Origin: Phyllostachys edulis | Taxonomy: Eukaryota; Streptophyta; Magnoliopsida; Poales; Poaceae | DNA: 64,000 bases | Reading direction: 5' to 3' | Assembly (NCBI GenBank): GCA_036346405.1 | Contig: CM070551.1 | Span: 60,654,488-60,718,487 of the forward strand | Part shown: positions 12,097-23,477 of the stretch, one piece after another | Layout: every line of letters starts with the position of its first letter | Numbering within the stretch: the first letter of the stretch is position 1 | The notes under the pieces: generated by a model | What the model was told of the DNA's origin: nothing | Seen by the model: only the letters and a program-made list of their open reading frames with translations | Databases searched by the model: none | Translations under genes and position numbers: made by a program

Positions 12097-13805
12097 AGCA
12101 ACAATTTTGTAGATTATGGATATACTCCATTGATTGATTACACGTGCTGATCAATGCCAATCTGATTTTTGCTATGACCTTGGGATATTTTTACTCATTG
12201 ATTTTGCCACTGTTGCCCATGTAAGAATGAGGCGATTACAATTTGTTGAGAGCTGGAAAAAAGATGTAGTTGAAGGGGATACGAGCTCGTGCCTAACCTC
12301 AACTACGAGCTCGTGCCTAACATTGGATGTCGTAGCTCTTTTGAAAGATACATTTTCTATTTCAAACTTGGAGTGAGAACCGAGAAACGAAGATAAAATA
12401 TTTCCCCAATAGGTTCTTTTTTTTTAGAGAATGCCGGTGATTTATTGATCACAAATATCGTTATAAAGAGTCTTCTGGATACATTTCTGTACATCCTTGC
12501 AAATAAAAGAGTGCTCACGCTCACAAGATCAGCTAAAGTATATGCCGTCACATTCACTACACGACTAACATTTCCGCAATAGGTTCTAATGACATTCCTT
12601 GCCATTTGAGTAGTCCATGAGACTCATGAGGCGCATAAATTTTAGGCGCGTGGGGAATCTGTGTATAATGTGGTGGTGTTTTGTTGGAGGAACTGGTTGG
12701 TTTAGGACCATCTGGTTCTAACTTTGGACCTAGTCTCCTTGTTTGATTTAGACCAAAATGCACCGTGGCCCCTTGAACTAAAGAATAGCACATTTAGCTC
12801 TCTGAACTTATGATTCAGTATAAGTGAACTTATGAGTCAATACAAGAGCCCTACTTATTTGGTAATTCCTCTTTCTTTTTTAAATGACTATTGATTTTCA
12901 CGGTCTTGACTTGACTACTATATTTTATAACTTTATACAATAAATTAGTAAAATTATAATATTATGAAAATACTTTTAGCGATATTTTTAATATGTTGAT
13001 GGCCGAATTCTACAAAGTTCGGCCAAAGATTCCAGAGTGCCATTAAAAAAAGATCGGTGGGATCGGTTAGAGATAGCATGACCAATTTAAATTGCCATAA
13101 GTCACATGAAATTCTCGGGGGATCTGTCGCTAGCGAGTGTCGCCCTCGAGCGAATGTTCCTCTTGCTCCACCACAATTTAGGCATTTTTAGTTGTTTCGA
13201 CGTCGGAGACAACCATGAATGGCGCCAGAGAAGTAGTGACACCGAAGAGGAGTCTTTGGCTGAAATGACCTTTTTTTAAATGAAATAGTAAAGCTAGCTT
13301 TCATGAACGAAATGACATCCATATCATGCAAAATCGTTGCGGAAGGCGACATGCTTTGCAAATTTGTCGTGGAAGCCGGCCTACCACGAATCAGGACCAC
13401 GGAAGCAGACCTGCCGCGAACCGGGACCATAGCAGATGGACTACTGCGTTGGAAGGATGTACTAGCGATTTTACACGGTAAAGGTGCTATTTTAGGCGTG
13501 AGGCAACAACATTCATGTTGGCATCACGAGTTAGGCTAGGTTTTTGGTGTTGGGGTTATAGGAGTGAGACAAGAGGTGGAGGGGGATACGTAAGGGGAGA
13601 GGATGGGTGAAAGGCTGAAAACCACGTGATGAAATTTTGATGGCGGAAAAATTGACTGATTTTCTTTGAAATTTTTAGTCATCTTTCAAATGGACAACCC
13701 CTAAGTGAATTGACATACTTGGATTTGAAGAAAGTTTTTGTAGTTTTCAGGTCTTCAACAATTTAATAGTTTTCATGCGGTATGTCGCGCAGCTTACTAC
13801 ATATG
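12097..13805. other. 3' flank of MTPC4 locus, no gene seen
   Basis: The first few hundred bases would be the 3' UTR and flank. A short direct duplication of ACGAGCTCGTGCCTAAC lies at about 12281-12322. AT-rich segments and possible small repeat remnants follow (12410-12800, 13010-13700). The ORFs are short, overlap on both strands and show no recognisable domain. Confidence 0.4.
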
Positions 13806-13810
13806 GAACC

Positions 13811-15793
13811 TGTTGAACCAAGGAGGTGACTAGAAGGGGTTGAATAGACGCCACACAATTAACGGCCTCTCTAAAATATTTTGCCTTAAGGAGTTTAAGG
13901 TTCTTTCACTCCAATAACTATGTGGAGCTATGAAGATTAAAGAGAATAATTCAAACAAGAACATGGCAAAAAAAGATCAAGACTTGCGAAAATTCCCACT
14001 GGACCAGTCAGACCGGATGAACAGTATGGTCAGACTGGTGAATATTGCAGTTAGAACAATGAACAATGAAATCAGCACAGAAACTGAATTTCAGCATGAT
14101 TTGAAAATCACAAAATGATCCAACTTTTGATTCATAGCTCCAAACTTCATGAAACTTGAAATACAGCTTTTCTAGGAAGTCATAAATCTATTCCAATCAA
14201 AGATCTTGGAGATCATTGTCAAAGTTCTGACTTTTTTTCTGTTTGAGTGAAGGTTGCACTAAAACCGGGTCAAATGCGAAAACGATGATTGAGAGGAGTT
14301 CGTGGGAGAATCAGTCCAAGATGGCTAAGGATGGCTTCCCACACGTCCTAGCACCCTCAATCACAACAAAATCAAGCAAAAAACCCTCAAGAGCAAAATC
14401 CCCAAAGCACCATTTCTTCCACTAAAACTAGGCAAACCCAAGAACTTGCAATAGGAAGTACCTAGATAGATGGGATCTAGTCTCCAAGAGATATATCCAT
14501 CACTTATACGTCCTAGGTACAAAGCAAGATCAAGAGGGGAGGAAGGAACACAAAAAATCAAGCCAAATGAAGAAATCAATACTTGAGTATATGATAGGAA
14601 GACTTGGACGAATTTGGAGATTTGATTTCTTCTTGGAGATGAATGTTTACAGTCACTCCCCTGGGAGGACAAAGCCACTAGGGTTGCACACACACAAGTG
14701 CTCTCATCTCTCTTAATACATATCCCAAACCCTAGCCTCCCCCTCTCTCCACTTTCCCCAAATTTCACATTAAGGTTCCTTGGCTTAGATGGGTGTGTAA
14801 ATTCTGCACCACCCCCTTATATAGTGAAGACTAGGTCTAGAGAGAAAACCATAACAGGCATCCGTTAAGCCCACACACAAACGGATCTCACTCACTCACG
14901 GTTCTCAAAGTGTCGTCTTGTTAGCTCCATTAGGCCAAATCCATCATGCTTTGCCCTCTATGGAGTATCCTTGACCTAATCTATTGAGGCCACCGCTGTG
15001 ATTTCACACACTATCACTTTTCTGGTATTGAGAAATTTACCAAAATGCCTCTCACACATCCACATCCCACCAAACCGTCCTCGCTTGCAAACAGGCCCAA
15101 GTCACTTGGCGCACCACATATCTTACCATGCACCATGACTACACCCAGTTTCCCTGACCATTTTGGACCTCAGCTCCTCCCTAAGCTTAGTCTCGGTCCA
15201 CCTTGCCGTTTCCCTTCATGTCCATCACTGGTAGCTCCTACTATGGTTCCTTGTCTTCTCAGCTTGTAGCTACCCCGGTAGCCTCGATTATCTTCCAGCG
15301 GCACCTTGATCATTCTAGACCTCAACTCCCCTAGCTTAGTCTCGATCCTGTTCGCCTCACTATGATATAGCTCTAGAGTCCTATAACCATCACCAAAAAC
15401 CAAACCGTCACATAGCATCGCTTGACACAAAAAATCATCAATTGACATGATCGATGAGTCAATAACACATACCTTCAAAGCTTCGCTCCTGGAAGCATCA
15501 CTTTACCTCAAAAGGTCTTTGCTTAAACTTTGCCTTCCACGGTTCTTGTCTATCTTTCACCTTGCTTGAGTTCAACCATCCCACCCAGCATCCATGACTA
15601 TTTTGGACCTTGGTTTTCCTAACAAAGTTCCGGTCCTCCTCGTTGTTGAGCATAGTTGACTCCAAACCACCTGCACAACAATAGACCAAGCAACCATTTC
15701 TGGCCACAAGTTCTTCGCAATGTGGCCCACATGAGTCCATAAGAGTATAATGCCATTCTGGGCCCTCTCTTGCGTCGCTTATCAACCCAAACA
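13811..15793 (-). mobile_element. Solo LTR with 5-bp target duplication GAACC
   Basis: A 1983-bp segment starts TGTTGAACC and ends ACCCAAACA. It is flanked by GAACC at 13806-13810 and again at 15794-15798. TG...CA ends with a perfect 5-bp direct repeat and no internal gag, pol or second LTR define a solo LTR. The opening words (GGTGACTAGAAGGGGTTGAATAG) resemble the starts of the copia LTRs at 17189 and 45701, which suggests the same clade and a minus-strand orientation. Internal ORFs have no recognisable domain. Confidence 0.75.
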
Positions 15794-15798
15794 GAACC

Positions 15799-17188
15799 AA
15801 ATCAAAATATTGTTAATTAGTTGGCCAGGTCCACCCCATCCTGGACATGTGGTTGTACGGTATGGCCTAGATCAATGGCGCACAAAGTTAAGTCCTTAGT
15901 GTTTACTCAGGCGAGGCAACCACATCCCAAAAATTCTCCCCCTTTACTGCACGCTCATTCGTCCGAGTATGAAATCATTTTTGGTTCAACTCGACCAAAT
16001 AGAAACCCTTGTCATGGCACAACAACTTTTAATACTAGTGGCTGCACCAAAATTCCATATTTCATTAAGTCAAGTTTAATCATAAGAGCATGTGATCATG
16101 AATCCATCGTATAACTAAAGCATGGCTACACATAAACGATACCCGAGTTGGTACTAAAATGTGTCCAACTAAAATTAACCCAACCTGTGGTGTCCAAGGG
16201 TACATGTCAATCACAATTTATCAAGGAGGCATAATGGCAATTAGGTAATTTAACTATTTTCCGAAACCATTTTTATACAACTAGCCATGCATGTTTATAT
16301 CAAACAATATAATTTTATAATTTGGGTACGACATGATCAAAGGTCAACAACTTGCCTTCGTTGAAGAGTTGAGATGCTTGGGTCATCGGGTCCAAGAATT
16401 CTTCTGAAACGTTGGAATCTATACGTGCGAAAAGAGACAAATAAATAAAATAATTACAAATAAAATCTAAAAATTACCAAACTAGAAAGAAAAGAAATGT
16501 ACTGAATTTAGATGAATTTAGAAATTTGAATCACTCGAATCGGAGCTCGAACGAAGGAGAATAGGCTCTCGGAAGTTTGAAAACACAAGAAATGAAGAAA
16601 ACTAGGATTTTTGGGATTTTGGAATTCTTTTTCTAAAGGAAAATCAGATTATTGCGTCAGCATGACGTCAGCACGAGATTTCTTTTTGGTCAAATTAATT
16701 TTCAAAGGGAAAAGAAGGGAAAAGCCACGTCAGCAGCCATGTGGGCTGAAGGGCTGACGTGGCACTAACTGGGCACCATGTGGCGCCACTTGGGCAGCCA
16801 TGCTAGCAAACGGCAACGGTGGCTTGGGCGCGGCATGGCGAGGGTAGCAACAGGAAGCTGGGAGCGAGGCGAACCTATGACTCTCGGTTTTGGCGACAAA
16901 GGGTGAGGAGATGGCTGACGGCGAGCGGGGGAAGCGGCGGTGAGATTCGGCTACCGGCAGTGCTAGGGTTCCAGTGGGCTCTCGGGGGCGGGGAGGTGAG
17001 CACGAGGTAGGCGGCGGGCTTGCGAAGCTGACGGCAACAACCACGTCGTCGGAGAAGCTTCAATGGCGGTGGTAGAGGCGGCGGCATTGCTCGGTGGCCG
17101 GCGACGAAAAGCATCAAATGCGGTGAGGCTAGGGCGAAAGAGAGGGAGAGGATCGAGGGGAAAGAAAGAGGAGCTCACGGGGCGCACG
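15799..17188 (-). mobile_element. Left part of a reverse gypsy-type LTR, split by the copia element
   Basis: Words at 15830-15900 recur at 980-1070 and 42190-42240, so this is a dispersed LTR family. The 3' portion 16371-17188 is GC-rich toward the copia insertion and is almost fully duplicated at 26642-27470. The sequence resumes at 29332 beyond the copia element and ends at 30176 with ...GGATGTTACA, giving TGTAACATCC as the minus-strand start. The GC-rich ORFs here overlap on both strands and are not genes. Confidence 0.55.
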
Positions 17189-17827
17189 TGTAGGATCAAG
17201 GATAACTAACTAGAGGGGGGTGAATAGGAGGTTTTTAAACTTTTTAGCAAATTAACAATTTAAGCCAATTATGAATTATGTCTAAACTAGATACAATTCT
17301 AGCTAAGCAATTTAATACAAGATAAATGCTAGAATTGTAAATGCGGAATAAGTAAAGACAATAATTAACCACAATAGAGACAACGATGTTTTCCCGTGGT
17401 ATCGAAGACTTACCGATCTTCACTAGTCCACGTTGAGGAAGCTTGAACGAATCAAGCCGGCTCCATGAATTAAGCCTTCCCTCGATCACTATTGGTTGTT
17501 CTTCCTCCGCTCCGGAGATGGTGAACACCAAACCACTCACAATCTTTGCACCGGGCCTCTTCACAAACTTCTTGAAGAGATCACCGTGCAATCACCGCCA
17601 AGCTGTCTAGGAGTTCAGCAAAACTCCAAGAGTAATAAACCAATGATATTCGCTTGACGGCACTCAAGTGCAAATCGATTAACTAGAATGAGTGAATGCA
17701 CTTGAATTGACTCAACTACCTCACAATGAATGCACAAGTGTATTTGAGGTGTTGAATAAATGCTCAAGGCTCTAAGGATGTTAAATGTGGTCTAGCACAC
17801 AGCCCTTGAGCAGTTGAGGGGGGGGGG

Positions 17828-17835
17828 TATTTATA
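17828..17835 (-). promoter_or_regulatory. LTR TATA box
   Basis: Minus-strand TATAAATA just downstream (in element sense) of the palindrome array and at the same place as 28106-28113 in the other LTR. Assigned as the core promoter by position and motif. Confidence 0.6.
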
Positions 17836-17879
17836 ACCCCCACCAACAAAAATGACTGTTGAAGACAAAACCCTAACTT

Positions 17880-18690
17880 TTCAGCGAAATATGGTACTAC
17901 CATCGGCTAAGGGCCGGTACTATCGCATCCTACGAACTGCTCCGTAACGGCTATAACAGAAGCATTAACTCCCTCTGACATAGCCGTTTGAGCTGTGACG
18001 CGGTACTATCGCCAACTATCATGCGGTCATACCGCTAAGCTCGGTCGTACCGCTCACAAGGGCGGTATTACCGTTTCACAAAAAGATCCAAAAAGGTGCT
18101 CTTTGGAAAATACGTACCGCTTCATTTTCCGGAAGAACCGTAGAGCAATAGTACCGTTTAAACAATGGCGGTACTACCGTTCCAAGGGTTTTGCAATTTC
18201 AACCCAAATGGAGTCTTTCTGGATTTTACGTATCATCAACTAGAAAATGGAACAAGCGCGTTGTGGTCGTACCGCTCCACGAGGCGGTTGTACCGCTCAG
18301 CAAATAGGTTAACAGGCATGTTTGGACTGTATACGTGGACGATCCAGATTGATTGGGCCGTTCGGACCACACGTTTAAACCACACGATCAGGTGATGTCC
18401 GAACGGCACATGGTAGTTCCGCCAACTAAAATTCGGAACGACCGTAATACGGTAGTACCGCACCAAGAGCCAGTTGTACCGCTTTAGCGACCAGTTGGCT
18501 GTGACGATCGGACCGATTACGTGGATGACCCAGATTGATTGGGCCATTCGGACCACACGTTTTAGCCACACAGTCTTGAACTTTCGGACGATCCGAACGT
18601 CCCACGGTAATACCGCCAAGGGATGCGCGGTCATACCGCTTTAAGCAGTAGTTCCGCCAGTTAGCCTCCGGTATTACCATTTGAGCTGTC
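17880..18690. repeat. Array of 13-bp palindromic motifs GCGGT-nnn-ACCGC in U3
   Basis: Many exact or one-off copies are seen, for example GCGGTCATACCGC (about 18021 and 18627), GCGGTTGTACCGC (about 18282), GCGGTACTACCGT (about 18168) and CGGTAATACCGCC (about 18604). The arms are 5 bp with a 3-bp centre. A second palindrome family, TTCGGACGRTCCGAA, is interspersed near 18590. The array stops just upstream of the LTR TATA box. Confidence 0.75.
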
Positions 18691-19053
18691 AATTGCACAG
18701 AGAGCTTTCAAATGCAAATTCAAATGCATGCATGATCCTAAATTAATCTAAATAGCACAAGAACATGCTATCAAACTACTAGTCATGATCCCTCTTAATA
18801 GTACGACATTTATCCTAAAATCTAGTCTTCCAACCATTTCTCCTAAGACCGGTAAAATATAAAAAAGATCCTAGACTACTTGTACCTTATCTTTTATCCA
18901 AAAGATCTTCATGTTGTCCTTTAGCATGCATCTTCAAGGCATCAAACTCACCAATGGGACTTAACCGTGTAAATACTCAATAAACATGTTAATCCCATAT
19001 TCACATATTATCATTAATTACCAAAACCATTTTTAGGGGCCTAGATGCTTTCA

Positions 19054-19069
19054 ATCTCCCCTTTTTTGG
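19054..19069 (-). other. Polypurine tract of the copia element
   Basis: On the minus strand, AAAAAAGGGGAGAT directly precedes the LTR start TGAAAGCATC. A purine run immediately before the 3' LTR is the usual plus-strand priming site, and it fixes the element's orientation. Confidence 0.75.
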
Positions 19070-19609
19070 TAATTGATGACAACACAACTAATATGTGAGA
19101 AAGATTGTTTTGAATATACTAATTGTTGTGAGACAAGTGTATATTCTTTTGATGACTTAACAACAAAATAATTCTCGCAATGAGCTCAAATGAGTTTAGA
19201 GAATTATTTTCTTGTTAAAGCCAAAATAAAGAAAGCCCCCCCTAAACATGTGCATATAAATAATAGAGAATCTTTGCAAGCACATGTATAGATTTTTAGA
19301 AATTTTGGCGAAGTTTCTTTTGCTTGTTTTGAACTTGAGGAATAATTGCAACAATATATAATGACCAAAATAAAGATTGCATTGCAAGAGAAGAACATAA
19401 TCATAATATTAATCAAGTTCAAGAAGATAACAACCATAACAAGGTTTAAACTATTGCAAGCATTCATCCATAACAAGTTCAACAATAACAAAACACACAA
19501 AACACATAGAGTATATATTATAATAAGTCTTGCTCCCCCGAAATCTTTCTTCTCTTCTACTTCTCCCCCTTTGGCATCAAAGACCAAAAACATCTCAGGC
19601 TGCTGGGTC

Positions 19610-21040
19610 CTAGGGAGGAAGAGTCGCTGGATCCTGAGGAGCCGGAGCTAGAGGAGGAACAGAAGCAGCAGGAGGAGCAGCTAGAGCTAGTGAAGTAGAA
19701 GCCCATAGAGGTGTGTTAGGGCGACGACGAGTGTAGCGCTGAGGAGTGGTCAAGATCTGCTCCAAAAAAGAGACACACTCTGACAAGACAGCCATCCTGT
19801 TGTTAGTCTTATTCTGAAATTCGATCTGCGCTGTCTTCATTTCTAGCTAAGTGTTCTTAAGCTCTTGCAAATTGTTGAGAATCATTTGTTGATTTTGGAG
19901 AATTTGTGCAATAGTACCTTCTGTAGGAACATTCTCTTGAGCAGCAGCCTCCACTAGAGCATCCTCATGAGGAATAGGAGGACCTTCCCGAGGCTTGTAT
20001 GCCTTATGGGGAGAACCCAAACCTCCATGGTACTCAAACTTACTTAGGATCAATGCCATGCTATATGGAGCATAGTAGATTCTTTTGACCCTATCATTCT
20101 TTGAATTAGCTATGCCCCTAATCATGACATCCACTACATCAAATTTCCTCTCATGCATAATATTGTCAATAATATTCCAAGCATGTCCTCTCACTGCATC
20201 AAAGTTCCCACTCTTGGGATAAAAGGTATGATTAATAATCCTATTAATCAGGCTTGGAATGGGCATGAGGCCATGAATCTTCCCTGGGGTGTAGCTGACA
20301 GTCTGATCATAAAAGTTTGTCCATGCAGGGGCAAGTAGAGCAGGTCTGTCAAAGAGCTTCTCCCACTGGCCAGATTGAGTCATCAAAACATGTTCAAAAT
20401 CTGCTTTGGTGCACTCCAAACAGCTTGTTACTGTTATCCATTTCATCTTGGAAAGATCTAGATCAACATGAACTGCAGCATAGAATTGTCTTATAATCTT
20501 ATCATCATAGTCATTTCTTAGTTCTACTAGATCATGAAGTCCAACTCTTTGAAAAAGTTGATACATACCATTATATTTGTTCAAAGAGTTAATGTGCTCC
20601 CACTTGATCCACTTATGATCTGTAAATTTTCTGTTTGGTCCATAAAGTTGCTCATAGACTTGCTCTTGAAATTTGGTGTGAAACCTTGGATTTATGGAGT
20701 TTGAAGTGAAAAGGTACTGATTTAAGTGTCGCCTGATGGCAAACTCATCAGTTGAAATCATCCTTAAATCATCCTGAGGCTCTTCTGGCTCTCCCATTTC
20801 CTCATTTGACTGTGCTAGATCTTCTGAGTCTGTTTCAGATACAGCTTGAGATGAATTTTCCTCATTTTCTGGTTCATCGACTGCTAGACCTTTCCCTCTG
20901 TCTTGCATTGCTTTTTGTTGCGCTTCTGGAACTTCTTCAGCTTGAACAGAAGTTGCCGAAGGCTGGGGTGAGGAGGATTGACCTCTAGTGGCCCAACGGA
21001 CTTGCGAGTAGCAATTCTGGTCCTTGGCATCTTCAGGCAA
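19610..21040 (-). pseudogene. Additional ORF downstream of copia pol (aORF)
   Basis: A 397-residue minus-strand frame (21040-19847) starting MPEDAKDQN. After one TAG at 19847-19849 it continues in the same frame to 19610, for roughly 475 codons. Residues 1-90 are polar and acidic. Residues about 100-330 form a globular region with FYAAVHVDLD, KWITVTSCLECTKADFEHVL and RGHAWNIIDNIMHERKFDVVDVMI. I compare this with the putative plant transposon protein domain (Transposase_32-like), from memory only. The tail is Gln/Asn-rich and probably helical. Its place between pol and the 3' LTR matches the extra or envelope-like ORF of SIRE/Maximus elements. I see no clear signal peptide or transmembrane span, so an envelope role is not supported. 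Confidence 0.65.
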
Positions 21041-21942
21041 AGAGAATAAGTTACAAGGAGTTTAGAAGATAAAAAAAATAGAATTAATTTGAATGGAATG
21101 TCATTTTGATCTGTTAGGATAATCGGTAGTACCGCCGTTCTTGGGCCGGTGCGACCACATCACGATAGTACCGCGCTCAAGACAGCGGTAGAACTGCATT
21201 TCTAAACTGAGTTCTAGGGCATGAATTTCAATGAAATTTGTGATGTTTCTTTTGGATTGAATCCATGGAATAGATGTATGAACATCATGAAACATCAAAT
21301 TTGTCTATTTGCCCAACTAGAACTTCAAATAATCATCCACATTCTAAATTAACCCTAAAATGTTACCTATGGTTCCAAAACTAGGTAAAACAAAAATGAA
21401 AAAGGGGTTTTACCTTGAGGATTGAAGGAGATGAACCCTAGTGATGCAAGGAATCAACAAGGAACAAAGAATCACCGAAGAAATTTGTGGAATTGCAAAG
21501 GGGATTTGAGATTCTTCGGGTTGGGGAGAGAGAGGCCGAGAGAGAAATGAACCGGTGAGAGATGCGGTCGAACCATTTCGGTAGTAAACTGGGCATGAAG
21601 TAGAAACCGCACAACAGTTAATGCCATTTCACAAACCAACGCGGTAGTACCGCTCCTTTACCGCCAGTAGTACCGCACTACAGTCATACCATGGTTAAAA
21701 CGCCGGTTGTACCGCACTGCGGTCAGACCGCACTCAACACGCCGGTAGTTTCGATTTTCCTGGAACTTTAGGATTTGACTCTGGATTTTTGAGAATTATG
21801 CAAATGATCCTTAGTTTTGCACTTAAACAAATATCATCTAGAATCATTATGCATTGAATAGACTAATGTCTATCTAAGAACATAATTTTTATGATCATAA
21901 TAATCTTTGATAATTGTTTTGAAAATATTTTCATAAAAGACT
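21041..21942. repeat. Non-coding spacer between pol and aORF with GCGGT/ACCGC motifs
   Basis: No ORF is recognised. Copies of the LTR palindrome family (CGGTAGTACCGC and variants) appear at about 21123-21190 and 21640-21750. The same motif therefore occurs inside the element as well as in its LTRs. The remainder is AT-rich. Confidence 0.5.
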
Positions 21943-22395
21943 TTAAATAACACCAAATGAAGCAAAATGCACGAGGCAAGAGTTCAACCAACATTTGAAG
22001 TCTTTGACATTTAATTCATTCCTCAATTTGTAAAAGCGGCCTTCATCTAATGGTTTGGTGAAAATGTCCGCTAATTGGTCTTCGGTCCAGATGTGGCTAA
22101 TTTTAATATCTCTCTTGCTCACATGATCTCTCAAGAAATGGAGACGAATATCTATATGCTTGGTTCTTGAGTGTTGGACATGATTATTGGCTATTTTTAC
22201 CGCACTATCATTATCACACAAAAGAGGTATTTTATCAAATTTAATTCCATAATCCATCAATGTTTTTGCCTCATCCATAGCAATTGAGCACAGCAACTTC
22301 CCGCGGAAACATATTCGGCTTCGGCGGTGGATAAAGCTATATAGTTTTGTTTCTTGAATGACCATGACACTAAAGATCTTCCTAAGAATTAACAA
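21943..22395 (-). pseudogene. copia RNase H fragment
   Basis: A 150-residue minus-strand frame. From about residue 45 it reads as the copia RNase H domain: LLCDNDSAVKIANN (catalytic Asp region), HSRTKHIDIRLHFLRDHV and TEDQLADIFTKPLD, all signature strings of plant copia pol C-termini. The first ~40 residues are out of register, so at least one frameshift near 22310-22395 separates it from the reverse transcriptase frame. It ends in spacer, as expected for the end of pol. Confidence 0.85.
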
Positions 22396-23477
22396 CTCCC
22401 CGAGGTGCCTTTTCTATCCACTTTACAACCCGTATAATCGGAATCCGAATATCCAATTAAATGAAATTTAGCACATTTGGGGAACCATAGGCCAATGCTA
22501 GAGGAATGCTTTAAATATCTTAGTATTCTTTTTACGGCCATCAAATGACACTCTTTTGGAGTTGCTTGAAAACGTGTACACATGCAAACACTAAACATGA
22601 TATCGGGCCTAGATGCGGTAAGATAAAACAAGCTACCAATCATAGACCTATAAAGCTTTAAATCTACTGATTTATCTCCCTCGTTTAGGTCGAGATGACC
22701 GTTGGTTGCTATGGGAGTCTTGATGGGCTTTGCATCCTCCATGCCAAATCTCTTGATCAAGTCTTTTGTATACTTTGTTTGGCTTACGAAGGTTCCATTT
22801 TTGAGTTGCTTGATTTGAAGTACAAGGAAATAACTTAATTCTCCGATCATGGACATTTCAAATTCCCTAGACATCATATCACCAAATTCTTTGCAAAAAT
22901 CTTGATTAGTAGACCCGAAAATGATATCATCAACATAAATTTGACAAGCAAAGAAATCATCATCTAAGACTTTAGTAAATAAAGTTGAATCAATTTTTCC
23001 GATTTTGAATCCTTTTGAGACTAGAAAATCTCTAAGGTATTCATACCATGCTCTAGGAGTTTGTTTAAGACCATAGAGCATCTTGGAGAGTTTATAGACA
23101 TGATTTGGATTATTTGGATCTTCAAAACCGGGAGGTTGTTCAACAAAGACAAATTCAGATATTTTTCCATTTAGAAAAACACTTTTAACATCCATTTGAA
23201 ATAATTTAATATCAAAGTGTGATGCAAAAGCAAGCAATATCCGAATTGACTCAAGTCTAGCTACGGGAGCAAAGGTTTCACCAAAATCCAAACTTTCGAC
23301 TTGTGAATATCCTTGAACGACCAACCTTGCTTTGTTTCTTACAACCAAACCGTTTTTATCTTGCTTGTTCCTAAAGACCCATTTTGTATCAATAATGTTG
23401 TGTTTCTTGGGCCGATCCACCAATATCCAAACTTCATTTCGGGTGAAGTTATTGAGTTCTTCATGCATTGCATTCAC
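22389..23477 (-). pseudogene. copia reverse transcriptase (part of broken pol)
   Basis: A 362-residue minus-strand frame covering almost the whole RVT_2 domain. ARLVVQGYSQ and FAPVARLESIRILLAFA lie near residues 50-85, FQMDVKSVFLNG follows, LYGLKQTPRAWYE is near 135, and the catalytic IYVDDIIFG is near 180, with SRPDIMFSV and HLMAVKRILRYLK after it. The YVDD box is intact. The lesions are at the ends: a frameshift upstream toward integrase and one downstream near GTSGSC before RNase H. The internal Met used as the start is not the native start, because this is a slice of a gag-pol polyprotein. Confidence 0.9.

Larger units (their letters stand above)
17189..19053 (-). repeat. 3' LTR of the copia element (left copy)
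   Basis: A 1865-bp LTR that starts TGTAGGATCAAGG and ends GATGCTTTCA on the + strand. It matches 27471-29331 closely over its whole length, with scattered substitutions and short indels. The minus-strand TATA box is at 17828-17835. The array of GCGGT-nnn-ACCGC palindromes at 17880-18690 lies directly upstream of it, in U3. Confidence 0.85.

Noticed and set aside
14361..14768. 135-residue minus-strand ORF
   Set aside because: Falls inside the solo LTR delimited by GAACC; no domain.
19847..21040. Envelope protein label for the copia extra ORF
   Set aside because: No signal peptide, transmembrane segment or coiled-coil fusion pattern could be seen, so only position supports it.
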